NCBI RefSeq assembly: GCF_018069755.1
Contig: NZ_JAGQDE010000001.1
Coordinates: 310,001-374,000 of the forward strand
DNA: 64,000 nt
Reading direction: 5' to 3'
Source of the DNA: Ideonella aquatica
Lineage (GTDB): Bacteria > Pseudomonadota > Gammaproteobacteria > Burkholderiales > Burkholderiaceae_C
The notes under the pieces are model-generated. The model saw only the letters and a list, made by a program, of their open reading frames with translations, had not been told where the DNA came from and searched no databases. Numbering within the stretch: position 1 is the first letter of the stretch; each line of letters starts with the position of its first letter. A program made the position numbers and the translations under genes. Below, one piece after another: positions 9,041 to 17,607 of this stretch.

Positions 9041-9858
9041 TGCTTGACCCCGCCCATCAGCAGCCCCTGCAGGTAGAAGCGCTGCAGCGCCAGGAACAGG
9101 CCCAGCACCGGCAGCACGGTCAGCACCGCGCCGGCCATCATCAGCTCGGTGTCCTGCACGTGCTCGCGCGACAGGCCGGCCAGCGCCACCGGCAGCGTCT
9201 GCAGCTCGCGGTCGGTCAGCACGATCAGCGGCCACATGAAGTCGTTCCAGGCGCCCAGGAAGCTCAGCAGGGCCAGCGTCACCACCACTGGCGCCAGCAG
9301 CGGCAGCACCACCGAGCGGAAGATGCGCCACTCGCCGGCGCCGTCCAGGCGCGCGGCCTCGATCAGCTCGTCGGGGATGCCCAGCGCGTACTGGCGCACC
9401 AGGAAGATGCCGAACACGCTGGCCAGCCAGGGCACCAGCGCGCCGGCCAGGGTGTTGACCAGGCCCAGGTTCTTCAGCATCAGAAAGAGCGGCAGCATCG
9501 CCACCTGCGCCGGGATCACCAGCGCGCCCAGCAGCGCGCGGAACAGCGTGTCGCGGCCGCGGAAGCGCAGCTTGGCAAAGGCATAGCCGGCGCTCAGGTT
9601 GAACAGCAGCGACAGCGCGGTGGCGCCCAGCGCCAGCAGCAGGCTGTTGATGAAGGGCCGGCCGATGCCGTCGCCGCTGAACAGCGCGCGGTAGTGCTGC
9701 AGCGTGGGCTGCGCGGGCCACAGCGGTGGGGGGAGGGTACTGGCCTCCCCCGGCACCATCAGCGAGGCCGCCACCATCCAGGCCAGCGGCGCCAGCGTCA
9801 GCGCGGCGATGCACATCAGCGCCGCGTGCAGCAACAACGAGACGGCTCGGCGGTTCAT
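9037..9858 (-). CDS. Carbohydrate ABC transporter permease, MalG type
   Basis: Inner-membrane permease of a CUT1-type sugar importer, 273 residues with about six membrane segments. The EAA loop that docks the ATPase reads ELIEAARLDGAGEWRIF, near residues 180-196. The N-terminal region (LAPLAWMVAASL) and the SFLGAWNDFMWPL motif are typical of MalG-like partners. The ATG at 9858 overlaps the MalF-type permease stop by 4 bases, and its own stop overlaps the next gene by 4 bases. With its partner and binding lipoprotein it should import oligosaccharides released by the neighbouring glucanase. No ATPase gene is present in the operon. Confidence 0.93.
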   Translation of the reverse strand: MNRRAVSLLLHAALMCIAALTLAPLAWMVAASLMVPGEASTLPPPLWPAQPTLQHYRALFSGDGIGRPFINSLLLALGATALSLLFNLSAGYAFAKLRFRGRDTLFRALLGALVIPAQVAMLPLFLMLKNLGLVNTLAGALVPWLASVFGIFLVRQYALGIPDELIEAARLDGAGEWRIFRSVVLPLLAPVVVTLALLSFLGAWNDFMWPLIVLTDRELQTLPVALAGLSREHVQDTELMMAGAVLTVLPVLGLFLALQRFYLQGLLMGGVKQ

Positions 9859-10745
9859 GCCGCGCCCTCCTGCCGCCGTGCCACCCACAGTTGCAACCGC
9901 GTCAGCGCGAACATCAGCAGGAACAGCACAAAGGCCACGGCCGAGGCCGCGCCCAGGCTCCACCACTTGAAGCCCTCCTCGTACATGAAGTACAGCACAG
10001 TGACGGTGCGCTGCGCCGGCCCGCCCTGCGTCATCACGTAGGGCTCGGCAAAGAGCTGGAAGTGGCCGGCCATGGTGAGGATGCTGACCATCAGCAGCAT
10101 CGGCGCCAGCTGCGGCAGCGTGATGTGGCGCAGCTGCTGCCAACGGGTGGCGCCTTCCAGCTGCGCGGCCTCGTACAGCTCCTTCGGGATGGCCTGCAGG
10201 CCGGCCAGCAGGATCACCATGTTGTAGCCGTAGTTCTTCCAGACCGACATCAGCATGATCGCCGGCATGGCGGTGGCGGGGTTGCCCAGCCAGTCGATGG
10301 CATCCACGCCCAGCCAGGCCAGGCCGTGGTTGATCAGACCGTAGCGGGTGTGCAGCAGGTACTTCCAGACCACCGCCACCGCCACCAGCGTGGTCACCAC
10401 CGGTGCGAACAGCGCGGTGCGGAAAAAGGCCCGTGCCTTCACCAGCGGCGAGTTCAGCAGCAGCGCCGCGCCGAGTGATGCGCCGATCGACAGCGGCACA
10501 CCCACCACCACAAAGAACAAGGTGTTGCCCAGCGCCTGCCAGAACAGCGGCGTGGTGAGCAGCCGGCTGTAGTTGTCCAGGCCGGCGAAACGCAGGTTGT
10601 CCAGCGAGGCCAGTGCGTAGATGTCGAAGTCGGTGAAGCTCAGGGCCAGCGCGGCCAGCACCGGCAACGCGAAGAACACCGCGATCGCCATCACCGCGGG
10701 GGCGACGAACAGCCAGCCGGCCCAGTCCAAGGGCTTGAGCCTCAT
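9855..10745 (-). CDS. Carbohydrate ABC transporter permease, MalF type
   Basis: Inner-membrane permease, 296 residues, partner of the MalG-type protein. It opens with a membrane segment (WLFVAPAVMAIAVFFALP) and continues with ALSFTDFDIY and NLRFAGLDNY, both typical of MalF/UgpA-like proteins. The ATPase-docking EAA loop is ELYEAAQLEGATRWQQLR around residue 195. The start at 10745 overlaps the stop of the binding-protein gene (ATGA), which places it in a tightly coupled series: glucanase, binding protein, MalF, MalG, discoidin protein, esterase. The ligand is inferred from that context to be a beta-1,2-linked gluco-oligosaccharide. Confidence 0.93.
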   Translation of the reverse strand: MRLKPLDWAGWLFVAPAVMAIAVFFALPVLAALALSFTDFDIYALASLDNLRFAGLDNYSRLLTTPLFWQALGNTLFFVVVGVPLSIGASLGAALLLNSPLVKARAFFRTALFAPVVTTLVAVAVVWKYLLHTRYGLINHGLAWLGVDAIDWLGNPATAMPAIMLMSVWKNYGYNMVILLAGLQAIPKELYEAAQLEGATRWQQLRHITLPQLAPMLLMVSILTMAGHFQLFAEPYVMTQGGPAQRTVTVLYFMYEEGFKWWSLGAASAVAFVLFLLMFALTRLQLWVARRQEGAA

Positions 10746-12016
10746 GCGCGGCCCCCGCGGCGCGCCAGCATCCAGCGGCGCTTCTCCAGCAGGCGGTCGG
10801 CGCGCTCGTCCAGCACCGCCAGCGCGGTCTCGGGCGCCATCGTGCCGCGCACCACATGCTCCAGCACCAGCTTGATCTCGGTGGCAATGCGCTCCCACTC
10901 GGGCACCTGCGGCACCGGGCGCACATGCTCCAGTTGTGCGCGAAAGGCCTGTGTGGGAGCGTCGGTGGCCAGTGTGCCGCCGGCCCAGGCGCTGCGCCGC
11001 GGTGGCAGGTTGCCGGTCATCGCATGGAAACGCTGCTGCACCTCGGGCCGTGCCAGGTAGCGCATCACGGCGAAGGCCTCGGGCTTGTGCGCCGAGCGGC
11101 GGAACATCGCCAGGCTGGCGCCGCCGGCGATCGATGCGCCGGGGCCGCGTGTGCCCTCGGGGCCAGGCAGTGGCGCGGTGGCCCAGCTGCGCTGCAGTGC
11201 GGGCGGCAGGCGTCGGCGGAACTCGCCGATCTGCCAGGGGCCGCTGATGTAGAAGCTGAAGTAGCCGCGGCCGAACTCGTTCCAGAGGTTGGCGATCTCC
11301 TGGTTGCTGGCCGGCGGCGCCAGCTGCTCGCGGTACATCGACACAAAGAAGTCCCAGGCGCGGCGAAAACCCGCGCTGCGGAAATGCCCACGCGTGGCGT
11401 TCTCGCTCAGCAGCGGCTCGTCTTGCTGCAGGCCCAGGGCCACGATCGGGTCGTACTCGTTGAGCGGCAGCAGCACCGCGTAGTTGGCGGGGCCCACGCG
11501 CTGGCGGATGGCGCGCAGCATGCGCTGCCACTCGGCCCAGTCGGCGGGCGGGTGGTCAAAGCCGGCCTGGGCCAGCAGGTCGCGGCGGTAGAACAGCAGC
11601 CGGGTGTCGACATACCAGGGCAGGCCGTAGAGCGTGCCGTCGATCAGGTTGGTGCGCCAGATGCCGTCGAAGTGGTCGGCGGGGTCGATCTCGGGCGCCT
11701 GCGCCAGCCACGGCGCCAAGGGTTCCAGCGCGCCCAGCGCGGCGAACTCGGGCAGCCAGGTGTTGCCCAGCTGGGCCAGATCGGGCGTCGCGTCGCCGGC
11801 AAAGGCGGTGAGCAGCTTCTCGTGCGCGGCACTCCAGGGCAGTTGCTCGATGCGCAGGCGGATCCCGGGGTGCTCGGTGCGGAAGTCCTGCAGCAACTCG
11901 GCCACCACCTCGCCCTCGCGGCCCATGGCCCAGAAGCGCAGCGTGCCGTCGCCCGGGCGCGCGCAGCCCGCCAGCGGCGTGGCCGCCAGCAGCAGGTGGC
12001 GCCGCCGCAGGCTCAT
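10742..12016 (-). CDS. Sugar ABC transporter substrate-binding lipoprotein
   Basis: Extracytoplasmic binding protein of the CUT1 importer, 424 residues. The N-terminus MSLRRRHLLLAATPLAGC has a lipobox (LAGC), so the mature protein should be lipid-anchored on the periplasmic side. The mature part looks like family 1 solute-binding proteins: an early LRFWAMGREGEVV strand, a GDATPDLAQLGNTWLPE hinge segment near residue 75, YGLPWYVDTRLLFYRRDL, and GRGYFSFYISGPWQIGEF. The start at 12016 overlaps the GH144-type gene stop. It should deliver glucan oligosaccharides to the two permeases. The ligand is not readable from sequence. Confidence 0.92.
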   Translation of the reverse strand: MSLRRRHLLLAATPLAGCARPGDGTLRFWAMGREGEVVAELLQDFRTEHPGIRLRIEQLPWSAAHEKLLTAFAGDATPDLAQLGNTWLPEFAALGALEPLAPWLAQAPEIDPADHFDGIWRTNLIDGTLYGLPWYVDTRLLFYRRDLLAQAGFDHPPADWAEWQRMLRAIRQRVGPANYAVLLPLNEYDPIVALGLQQDEPLLSENATRGHFRSAGFRRAWDFFVSMYREQLAPPASNQEIANLWNEFGRGYFSFYISGPWQIGEFRRRLPPALQRSWATAPLPGPEGTRGPGASIAGGASLAMFRRSAHKPEAFAVMRYLARPEVQQRFHAMTGNLPPRRSAWAGGTLATDAPTQAFRAQLEHVRPVPQVPEWERIATEIKLVLEHVVRGTMAPETALAVLDERADRLLEKRRWMLARRGGRA

Positions 12017-13461
12017 CCCAGCCAGCCGCCGGTGAAGCCGGCGCGCCGCAGGCCGCGGCGCAGCGTGGGCTCGCCGCGCATCACGCGCCACAGGCCGCCA
12101 TGGCGGTGGTTGGCGGCGGCCAGCGCGATCGAGCCCTGGTCGATGCCGATGTGGTCCGTGCCTGTCCAGCCAAAGCCGGGCACGGTGCGACCATCGGACA
12201 GCTGGGCGCCCTCAGCCCGGAAGCTGGTGTTGAAGCTGTCGACAAAGCCGTGGTGGTTGTAGATCACGCGGCCGAAGCGCTGCCGCAGCGCGCGCAGCAG
12301 CGGCAGCACCACCTCCGGCGCGAAGGGCAGGCTGGACAGGCCGGCGGCCGGCGCCAGCGTGCCGTCGTCGAAGGTGCCGACCAGGGCGGCGCCGCGGGCG
12401 CGGTAGTCGTGGAACTGACGTGTGCGGCCGCGGTGGTCGGGGCCCTGGATCATGCCGGGACCGTCGCAGGCGGTCAGGCCCCAGATGTCGGCGCCGTAGT
12501 CGTTCCAGTCCTGCGGGTTGGCCACGGCATAGGCGCGCTGCGCCAACGTGGCGCGGCGGCTGTTCTCGAAGTAGTCCAGGCCCTTGTCGCGCATGAAGCG
12601 GTCCTGCAGGCCGCGGAAGTCGATGAAGCAGTGGCTGAACTGGTGCCAGAACAGCGGCGCGCCGCCCAGGTGGGTCTGGCCCATGAAGGTGCCCCAGCCG
12701 CGGGTGTAGGTGCGGCAGTAGTCGTCCCAGGACGAGGCCGCGGCGGGGTGGGTGGGCGATCCCAGCGCCAGCAGGTACATCATCGTCGCTTCGTCGTAGC
12801 CGAGGTAGTCGATGAAGTCGGCGAAGCCGCGCTCGGGGTTCCAGCCCATGCAGATCAGGCCGCCGCGCTGCTGCATCCAGGGCCAGTCGATGCGCTCGTG
12901 GATCGCCTGCACGCGCTGGCGCAGTTCGCGTTCGTCGGCGTGGTCGCCGTCGAAGAAGGCCTGCGCCGTCAGCAGACCGGTCAGCAGCCAGGCGGTGTCG
13001 ATGCTGGAGAGCTCGACACCCGGCGCGAAACGGGTGCCGCGCTCGATGTCGATGAAATGGTAGAAGAAGCCGCGGTGGCCCGCCACGCCGCTGGCCTGCG
13101 GGCCCTGCGGCGCCTGAGCCAGGAAGCGCGCGGCCGTCAGGCAGCGGGCCAGCGCTTGTTCGCGCGGGCGCAGGCCAGATTGCACCGCCGCCACGAAGAC
13201 CGCCAGGGCAAAGCCGGTGGCCGCGGTGCTGGCCATGCGCGGGTTGCCCGGAGAGCGGTCGGGCGCCAGGCCGCTGACCGGGTGGGTGGTGTCCCAGAAG
13301 TAGCCGATCGTGCGGGCCAGCAGGTCGTCGAGCAACACGTCGTTGCTGGCGGGCAGGTCGGTCTCGCCAAAGGGGGACGCGGCCTGAACCGATAGCGGCA
13401 GCAGGCCGGCCGGCGCCAGGGCCAGCAGGTGGCGGCGGGTCAGGGAAGGAGAGGCGGGCAT
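12013..13461 (-). CDS. GH144-type exported endo-beta-1,2-glucanase (glycoamylase-like domain)
   Basis: Predicted periplasmic endo-glucanase, 482 residues. The signal region MPASPSLTRRHLLALAPAGL contains a twin-arginine-like pair and ends near SVQA. The catalytic region has hallmarks of the glycoamylase-like (PF10091) family used by GH144: IGYFWDTTHPVSGLAPDR near residue 55, STAATGFALA, GLTACDGPG, a late ASLP-like turn (GLSSLPFAPEVVLP) and NHHGFVDSFNT. Characterised GH144 enzymes cleave beta-1,2-glucan internally. ATG 13461 is preferred over upstream in-frame starts because it directly precedes the signal peptide. The stop overlaps the binding-protein start by 4 bases. Family membership is good; activity on beta-1,2-glucan is inferred. 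Confidence 0.82.
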   Translation of the reverse strand: MPASPSLTRRHLLALAPAGLLPLSVQAASPFGETDLPASNDVLLDDLLARTIGYFWDTTHPVSGLAPDRSPGNPRMASTAATGFALAVFVAAVQSGLRPREQALARCLTAARFLAQAPQGPQASGVAGHRGFFYHFIDIERGTRFAPGVELSSIDTAWLLTGLLTAQAFFDGDHADERELRQRVQAIHERIDWPWMQQRGGLICMGWNPERGFADFIDYLGYDEATMMYLLALGSPTHPAAASSWDDYCRTYTRGWGTFMGQTHLGGAPLFWHQFSHCFIDFRGLQDRFMRDKGLDYFENSRRATLAQRAYAVANPQDWNDYGADIWGLTACDGPGMIQGPDHRGRTRQFHDYRARGAALVGTFDDGTLAPAAGLSSLPFAPEVVLPLLRALRQRFGRVIYNHHGFVDSFNTSFRAEGAQLSDGRTVPGFGWTGTDHIGIDQGSIALAAANHRHGGLWRVMRGEPTLRRGLRRAGFTGGWLG

Positions 13462-13538
13462 CGTCACAGGGCCAGGGTCGGGATGAGCGCGAGCGCCACG
13501 CGGATCGGCCCGACCCGCGCAGTGTCTCGCACGACAAG

Positions 13539-13561
13539 GGGGCCGGCACACGGCCGGCCCC
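13539..13561 (-). terminator. Strong intra-operon hairpin after the TonB-receptor gene
   Basis: A perfect 9-bp stem (GGGGCCGGC / GCCGGCCCC) with a 5-base loop sits 10 bases beyond the receptor stop codon, in the 109-bp gap before the glucanase gene. The downstream side on the minus strand lacks a T-run. It is therefore more likely an attenuator or RNA-stabilising hairpin than a full terminator, separating expression of the abundant receptor from the genes after it. Confidence 0.5.
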
Positions 13562-13570
13562 GGCGATCGG

Positions 13571-16492
13571 TCAGAACTTGTAGCCGATCGCCAGCCGCAC
13601 GGTGCGTGGATCGCCACGCACCGCGTTCGGCTTACCCAGGTTCAGGTTGTCGCCGCCCACGGCGTTCTTCTGGCCGCCCGGGGCGACCGGACCGCCGCCC
13701 CAGTCGTCGAAGCCGCCGTAGTTGACGACATTGAACAGGTTCAGCACGTCCAGCCGCAGCGTGGCCTGGCCCATGCCCAGCGAGAAGTCCTTGGCCAGGC
13801 CCACGTCGATCTGGCGGAAACTGGGCGACTCGCCCTCCACCGAGACGCACTTGTCCCAGCCGTTGGCACAGCTGGTGATGCGCCGCGGCTTGCCGCTGCC
13901 CCAGGTCATCTTGCCCGACAGCGTGATGCCCCAGGGCAGCAGCTGGTCGGTCAGGCCGGCCAGCACCAGGCGGTGCTGGTCGACCAGCGTGGAGGGGTTC
14001 CAGCCGCGCACGCCGCTGCGGCCATAGGTCCAGTCAAAGATGTCGTTGTTCCACTCGCGGCTGGTGGTCTCGGCGTCGCTGTAGGTGTAGGCCATGTTGG
14101 CTGCCCAGCCCGAGCTGCGCGTGTAGGGCTTCTCGGCCTTCAGCAGCAGCGCGGTGGTGCGGGTCTCGCCGACGAAGTCGCCCAGGATCAGCGTGCCGAA
14201 TCCGTTCGGGCCGCCCCACAGCGGATCGATCGGGCTTTGGGTGCCGTAGCCGCCGTTGGGGTCGCGGTTGCCGCCGAACCAGATGAACTGGTTCTTGGCG
14301 TCGATGCGGCTCAGTGTCACCTCGGTGTTCCAGTCGGCCACGGCCTGGCGCAGGCCCAGGCTGAACTGGTCGGCGTAGGGCATCTTGAACTCGTTGCGGA
14401 TCAGCCAGATTTCGCCGCCCGCCTGCTTGTTCTTCTGCAGCTCGTCCAACGCATGGTTGGCCATCGTGCGGTCATAGCTGCGGCCCCAGCCGCCGAAGAG
14501 CACCGTGGCCTTGTCGCCAAAGACGTCGTACGAGGCGCCCAGGCGCGGCGCGATGGCCCCCTTGAAGGTCTTGCGCGAGCTGCCGGTGGAGATGTAGTCG
14601 GCGATGTTGATGCCGCCCTTGGCCAACGACTGCGCGTAGGTCTGCCCCGGGGGCGCTGTGATGCCACCGATGGTGCGGCCATCCAGCGCGTACAGCGCCG
14701 TCACGCGGTCAGCCGGCGTCACGTAGCTGTTGTTGAGCATGTTGCTCTCATAGTCCCAGCGCAGGCCCAGGTTCAGCTCCAGCTGCTTCGTGACGGTGAT
14801 GTCGTCCTGCAGGTACAGGCCCATCTGGCGGTTGCTGAAGGACACGTCGGCGCCGGGGATCGCGGCGCGGATGTGGCACTGGTCGCTGTCCAGGCCACTG
14901 GCCGAGACGTTGGTGCCGGTGCAGCTGCTGCCGTTGTAGTAGGGCAGGCCGGTCGTGGTGTTGACCACCGTCTCGACCGTGTCCACGCTGAAGGCCGTGC
15001 CCGACAGGCTGTACTTCATGTTCTTCAGCTTGACGCCGCCCTTGACGACATGGCCGCTGAGGCCGGTCCAGGTCAGGTCCTCGCTGACGAACAGACCCTT
15101 CTGGCCGCGATCCTGCGCATCGGGCGAGCCGCCGACGAAGGCGATGTCGCTGGTGTTGTTGATGCGGTCGGTGGGCGAATACTTGTACTTGATGAAGGGC
15201 GAGGTGGCGTTGGAATGCGGGTTCCAGTTGTAGTCCTCGTAGCCCACACGGGCCTCGCTGAGCCAGTCACCGCGCGCCCACTCGTGCTTGAGGTCGACGT
15301 TGGTCGAGTCGTTACTGCGATCCTTCATGTTGTCCGGGGCGCTCAGGCGCTTGTCCTCGGGCAGCAGGTCGGACTCGCGGCGCAGCTTCATGCTCAGCGT
15401 CAGCTTGTTCTCGTCATCGACCTGGGCGTCGATCTTGCCGAACAGCAGGTGCTCGCGGAAGCGGTTGACCTGGCTGCCCTGGGCGGCCTTGAGCGCCGAG
15501 ATCACCCCCGCGTCCGGGTACTTGTCGAGGTTCTGCGGCACGAACTGGCGCGAGTCGTCGATGGTCTTGCCGTCGTAGGCGACAAAGAAATGCACCTGGT
15601 CACGCTTGATCGGTCCGCCCAGGCTGAAGCCATACTCGGACTTCGACGAGGCCGGCAGCGGCACGCCGGCCGCTTCATTGGCCTGCTCGAAGGGGGTCAT
15701 GGCGCGCATCGACGTGCCGGTGCGGTCGATGTAGACCTCGCCATGCAGGTCGTTGGTGCCCGACTTGGTGATGGCGGTGACGGCCGCGCTGCTGACCTGA
15801 TCGAACTCGGCCTTGTAGTTCTGCGTGAGGACCTTGTACTCGGCGATCGCCGACTGCGGGAAGGGGTTGCCGCGCGAGCTGTCCTGGCCGGTCAGGCCGC
15901 CGCGCAGGATGTTGTTCTTCTGACCCACGCCGTCGATGAAGACGTTGACGTGGTCAAAGTTCTGCGAGCCGGCCTGGATGCTGGTGTTGCCGTTGCCGTC
16001 GGAGTTGAAGGCCACGCCCGGCGCCAGATCGGCCGAGCTAAGAAAGTTGCGCGTGGTCTGCGGCAGGGCCTCGATCATGCGGCGCGACACCAGGGTGCCG
16101 ACCTGCGAGTCCTTCACCGCCTGGCGGTTGGCACTGCCGACAATGGTGACCTGCTGACCCGCGCCGACGGCGCTCAGGTCCAGCGAGGCGGTCTCGCCCA
16201 CTTGCAGTGTGACCTCGTTGCCACCCTGACCGCCGACCTGGATCTCGTAGCGGCCCGGAGCCAGGCCGCTGAGCACATAGCTGCCGTCGGCGCGCGTGGT
16301 GGTGCGGTAGGTGTTGCCGTTGTCCTTGCTGAGCGCCACCACCGGCACACCGGCCTGGGCGGCGCTGGCACCCGTGTTGACCTGGCCCTTGAGGGTCGAG
16401 GTACTCAGCTGCGCCTGGGCGGCACCAGCCAGCGCCAGCACGACGGCGGCCGCCAATGCGTGTCTGTGGAAACCTTTTCTCGGCTGATTCAT
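13571..16492 (-). CDS. TonB-dependent outer-membrane receptor with N-terminal regulatory-like beta-sandwich
   Basis: Outer-membrane active importer of 973 residues. A signal peptide (about 28 residues, ending AGAAQAQ) is followed by a carboxypeptidase-regulatory/CnaB-like domain at about 30-115 (GLAPGRYEIQVGG). The plug comes at about 120-245 (RRMIEALPQTTRNF, FIDGVGQKNNILRGG), then a long 22-strand-type barrel ending in a C-terminal aromatic (IGYKF). It belongs to the OmpA-related/TonB receptor group common in oligosaccharide loci. The start at 16492 has GGAGA about 8 bases upstream. It lies 49 bp after the LacI regulator gene. Import of oligoglucan across the outer membrane is inferred from the neighbours. 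Confidence 0.93.
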   Translation of the reverse strand: MNQPRKGFHRHALAAAVVLALAGAAQAQLSTSTLKGQVNTGASAAQAGVPVVALSKDNGNTYRTTTRADGSYVLSGLAPGRYEIQVGGQGGNEVTLQVGETASLDLSAVGAGQQVTIVGSANRQAVKDSQVGTLVSRRMIEALPQTTRNFLSSADLAPGVAFNSDGNGNTSIQAGSQNFDHVNVFIDGVGQKNNILRGGLTGQDSSRGNPFPQSAIAEYKVLTQNYKAEFDQVSSAAVTAITKSGTNDLHGEVYIDRTGTSMRAMTPFEQANEAAGVPLPASSKSEYGFSLGGPIKRDQVHFFVAYDGKTIDDSRQFVPQNLDKYPDAGVISALKAAQGSQVNRFREHLLFGKIDAQVDDENKLTLSMKLRRESDLLPEDKRLSAPDNMKDRSNDSTNVDLKHEWARGDWLSEARVGYEDYNWNPHSNATSPFIKYKYSPTDRINNTSDIAFVGGSPDAQDRGQKGLFVSEDLTWTGLSGHVVKGGVKLKNMKYSLSGTAFSVDTVETVVNTTTGLPYYNGSSCTGTNVSASGLDSDQCHIRAAIPGADVSFSNRQMGLYLQDDITVTKQLELNLGLRWDYESNMLNNSYVTPADRVTALYALDGRTIGGITAPPGQTYAQSLAKGGINIADYISTGSSRKTFKGAIAPRLGASYDVFGDKATVLFGGWGRSYDRTMANHALDELQKNKQAGGEIWLIRNEFKMPYADQFSLGLRQAVADWNTEVTLSRIDAKNQFIWFGGNRDPNGGYGTQSPIDPLWGGPNGFGTLILGDFVGETRTTALLLKAEKPYTRSSGWAANMAYTYSDAETTSREWNNDIFDWTYGRSGVRGWNPSTLVDQHRLVLAGLTDQLLPWGITLSGKMTWGSGKPRRITSCANGWDKCVSVEGESPSFRQIDVGLAKDFSLGMGQATLRLDVLNLFNVVNYGGFDDWGGGPVAPGGQKNAVGGDNLNLGKPNAVRGDPRTVRLAIGYKF

Positions 16493-16541
16493 CGGGATGT
16501 CTCCGGGTGTTGTGGTGGTGAGTGGGACGGGAGAGAAGGCG

Positions 16542-17597
16542 TCAGTGCGGCCCGGACGGGCCGACCGACGGGGCGCCTGTGCGGCGCCCGGCGACGGGAG
16601 AGGGGGTGTGGCAGCTCTGGCGAACCACCAGCTCGGCGCGCAGCGTCTGGCGCGGTGGCACCGGCTTGTCGGGCGACTCGATGGCCGCGGCCAGCGCCTC
16701 CAGCGCCAGCGTGCCCAGCTCGACGATGGGCACGCGCACGGTGGTCAGCGCGGGTTGCACGTAGCGGGCGATCGGCACGTCGTCAAAGCCGGCGAGCGCG
16801 ATGTCCTGCGGCACCTTCAGCCCGGCCTCGCGCAGCGCCCCCAGGCAGCCCAGAGCCATCATGTCGTTGGCGGCAAACACGGCCGAAGGGCGCGCCGACA
16901 GCGCGGCCAGCAAGTGGCCGGCGCGGCGACCGGCTTCTTCGGTGAAGTCACCGGGCAGCACCTGCTCGGCCGCGCCGGGCAGTTCCTTGGCCAGGGCTTC
17001 GCGGTAGCCGGCCAGGCGCTCGGCGGCCTCGTGGTTGTGCTCGGGGCCGGCGATGAAGGCGATGTGGCGGTGGCCGGCCGCGGCCAGGTGGCGCACCATC
17101 GCGCGGGCGCCGCCGCGGTTGTCCACCTCATAGGCGGCCAGCTTCTGCTCGCCGGCGCGGGTGTTGATCAGCACCGCTGGGAGACCGGGCGCCAGACTGG
17201 CCTCCAGCAGCCGGCCATCGCCCTGCGGCGACATCAGCAGCAGGCCGTCCACCCGGCCATGCATGGCGCGCAGCGCGGCAGCGGCCTCCTGCATGTCGCC
17301 GTGCGAGCTCGACAGCAGCAGGTGCAGGCCGCGCGCGCGGGCGGCCAGGTCGATGCCGCGGATCAGCTCGGAGAAATACTCGCCGTGCAGGTCGGGCAGC
17401 AGCGCGCCGATCGTGTGGGTGCGGCGGGTGATCAGGCTGCGTGCGGCGCTGGAGGGCGTGAAGCGCAGCTCGGCGGCCACCTTGTGGATGCGCGCGCGGG
17501 TTTCGGGCGTGACGCTGGGATGGCCGTTGAGCGCGCGTGAGACCGTGGCCACCGAGACCTGGGCTTCGCGGGCGACATCCTTGATGGTCACGGCCAT
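16542..17597 (-). CDS. LacI-family transcriptional regulator of the glucan operon
   Basis: Cytoplasmic repressor/activator, 351 residues. The N-terminal helix-turn-helix with hinge helix reads TIKDVAREAQVSVATVSRAL (residues 4-23), followed by a periplasmic-binding-protein-like effector domain (IGALLPDLHGEYFSELIRGI, VFAANDMMALGCLGAL, DIALAGFDDVPIARY). It is the second gene of the minus-strand operon, 10 bases after the GH1 gene. A cre-like palindrome matching LacI-family operators lies upstream of the operon at 18992-19005 and is its likely binding site. The inducer is probably a beta-1,2-gluco-oligosaccharide or its breakdown product, which is inference. Confidence 0.93.
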   Translation of the reverse strand: MAVTIKDVAREAQVSVATVSRALNGHPSVTPETRARIHKVAAELRFTPSSAARSLITRRTHTIGALLPDLHGEYFSELIRGIDLAARARGLHLLLSSSHGDMQEAAAALRAMHGRVDGLLLMSPQGDGRLLEASLAPGLPAVLINTRAGEQKLAAYEVDNRGGARAMVRHLAAAGHRHIAFIAGPEHNHEAAERLAGYREALAKELPGAAEQVLPGDFTEEAGRRAGHLLAALSARPSAVFAANDMMALGCLGALREAGLKVPQDIALAGFDDVPIARYVQPALTTVRVPIVELGTLALEALAAAIESPDKPVPPRQTLRAELVVRQSCHTPSPVAGRRTGAPSVGPSGPH

Positions 17598-17607
17598 GGC
17601 GGGCTCC

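Noticed and set aside
13973-16945. Long plus-strand open frame opposite the TonB receptor
   Set aside because: Low-complexity Val/Ala/Gln/Arg product; the minus strand encodes a complete receptor with signal peptide, plug and terminal aromatic residue.
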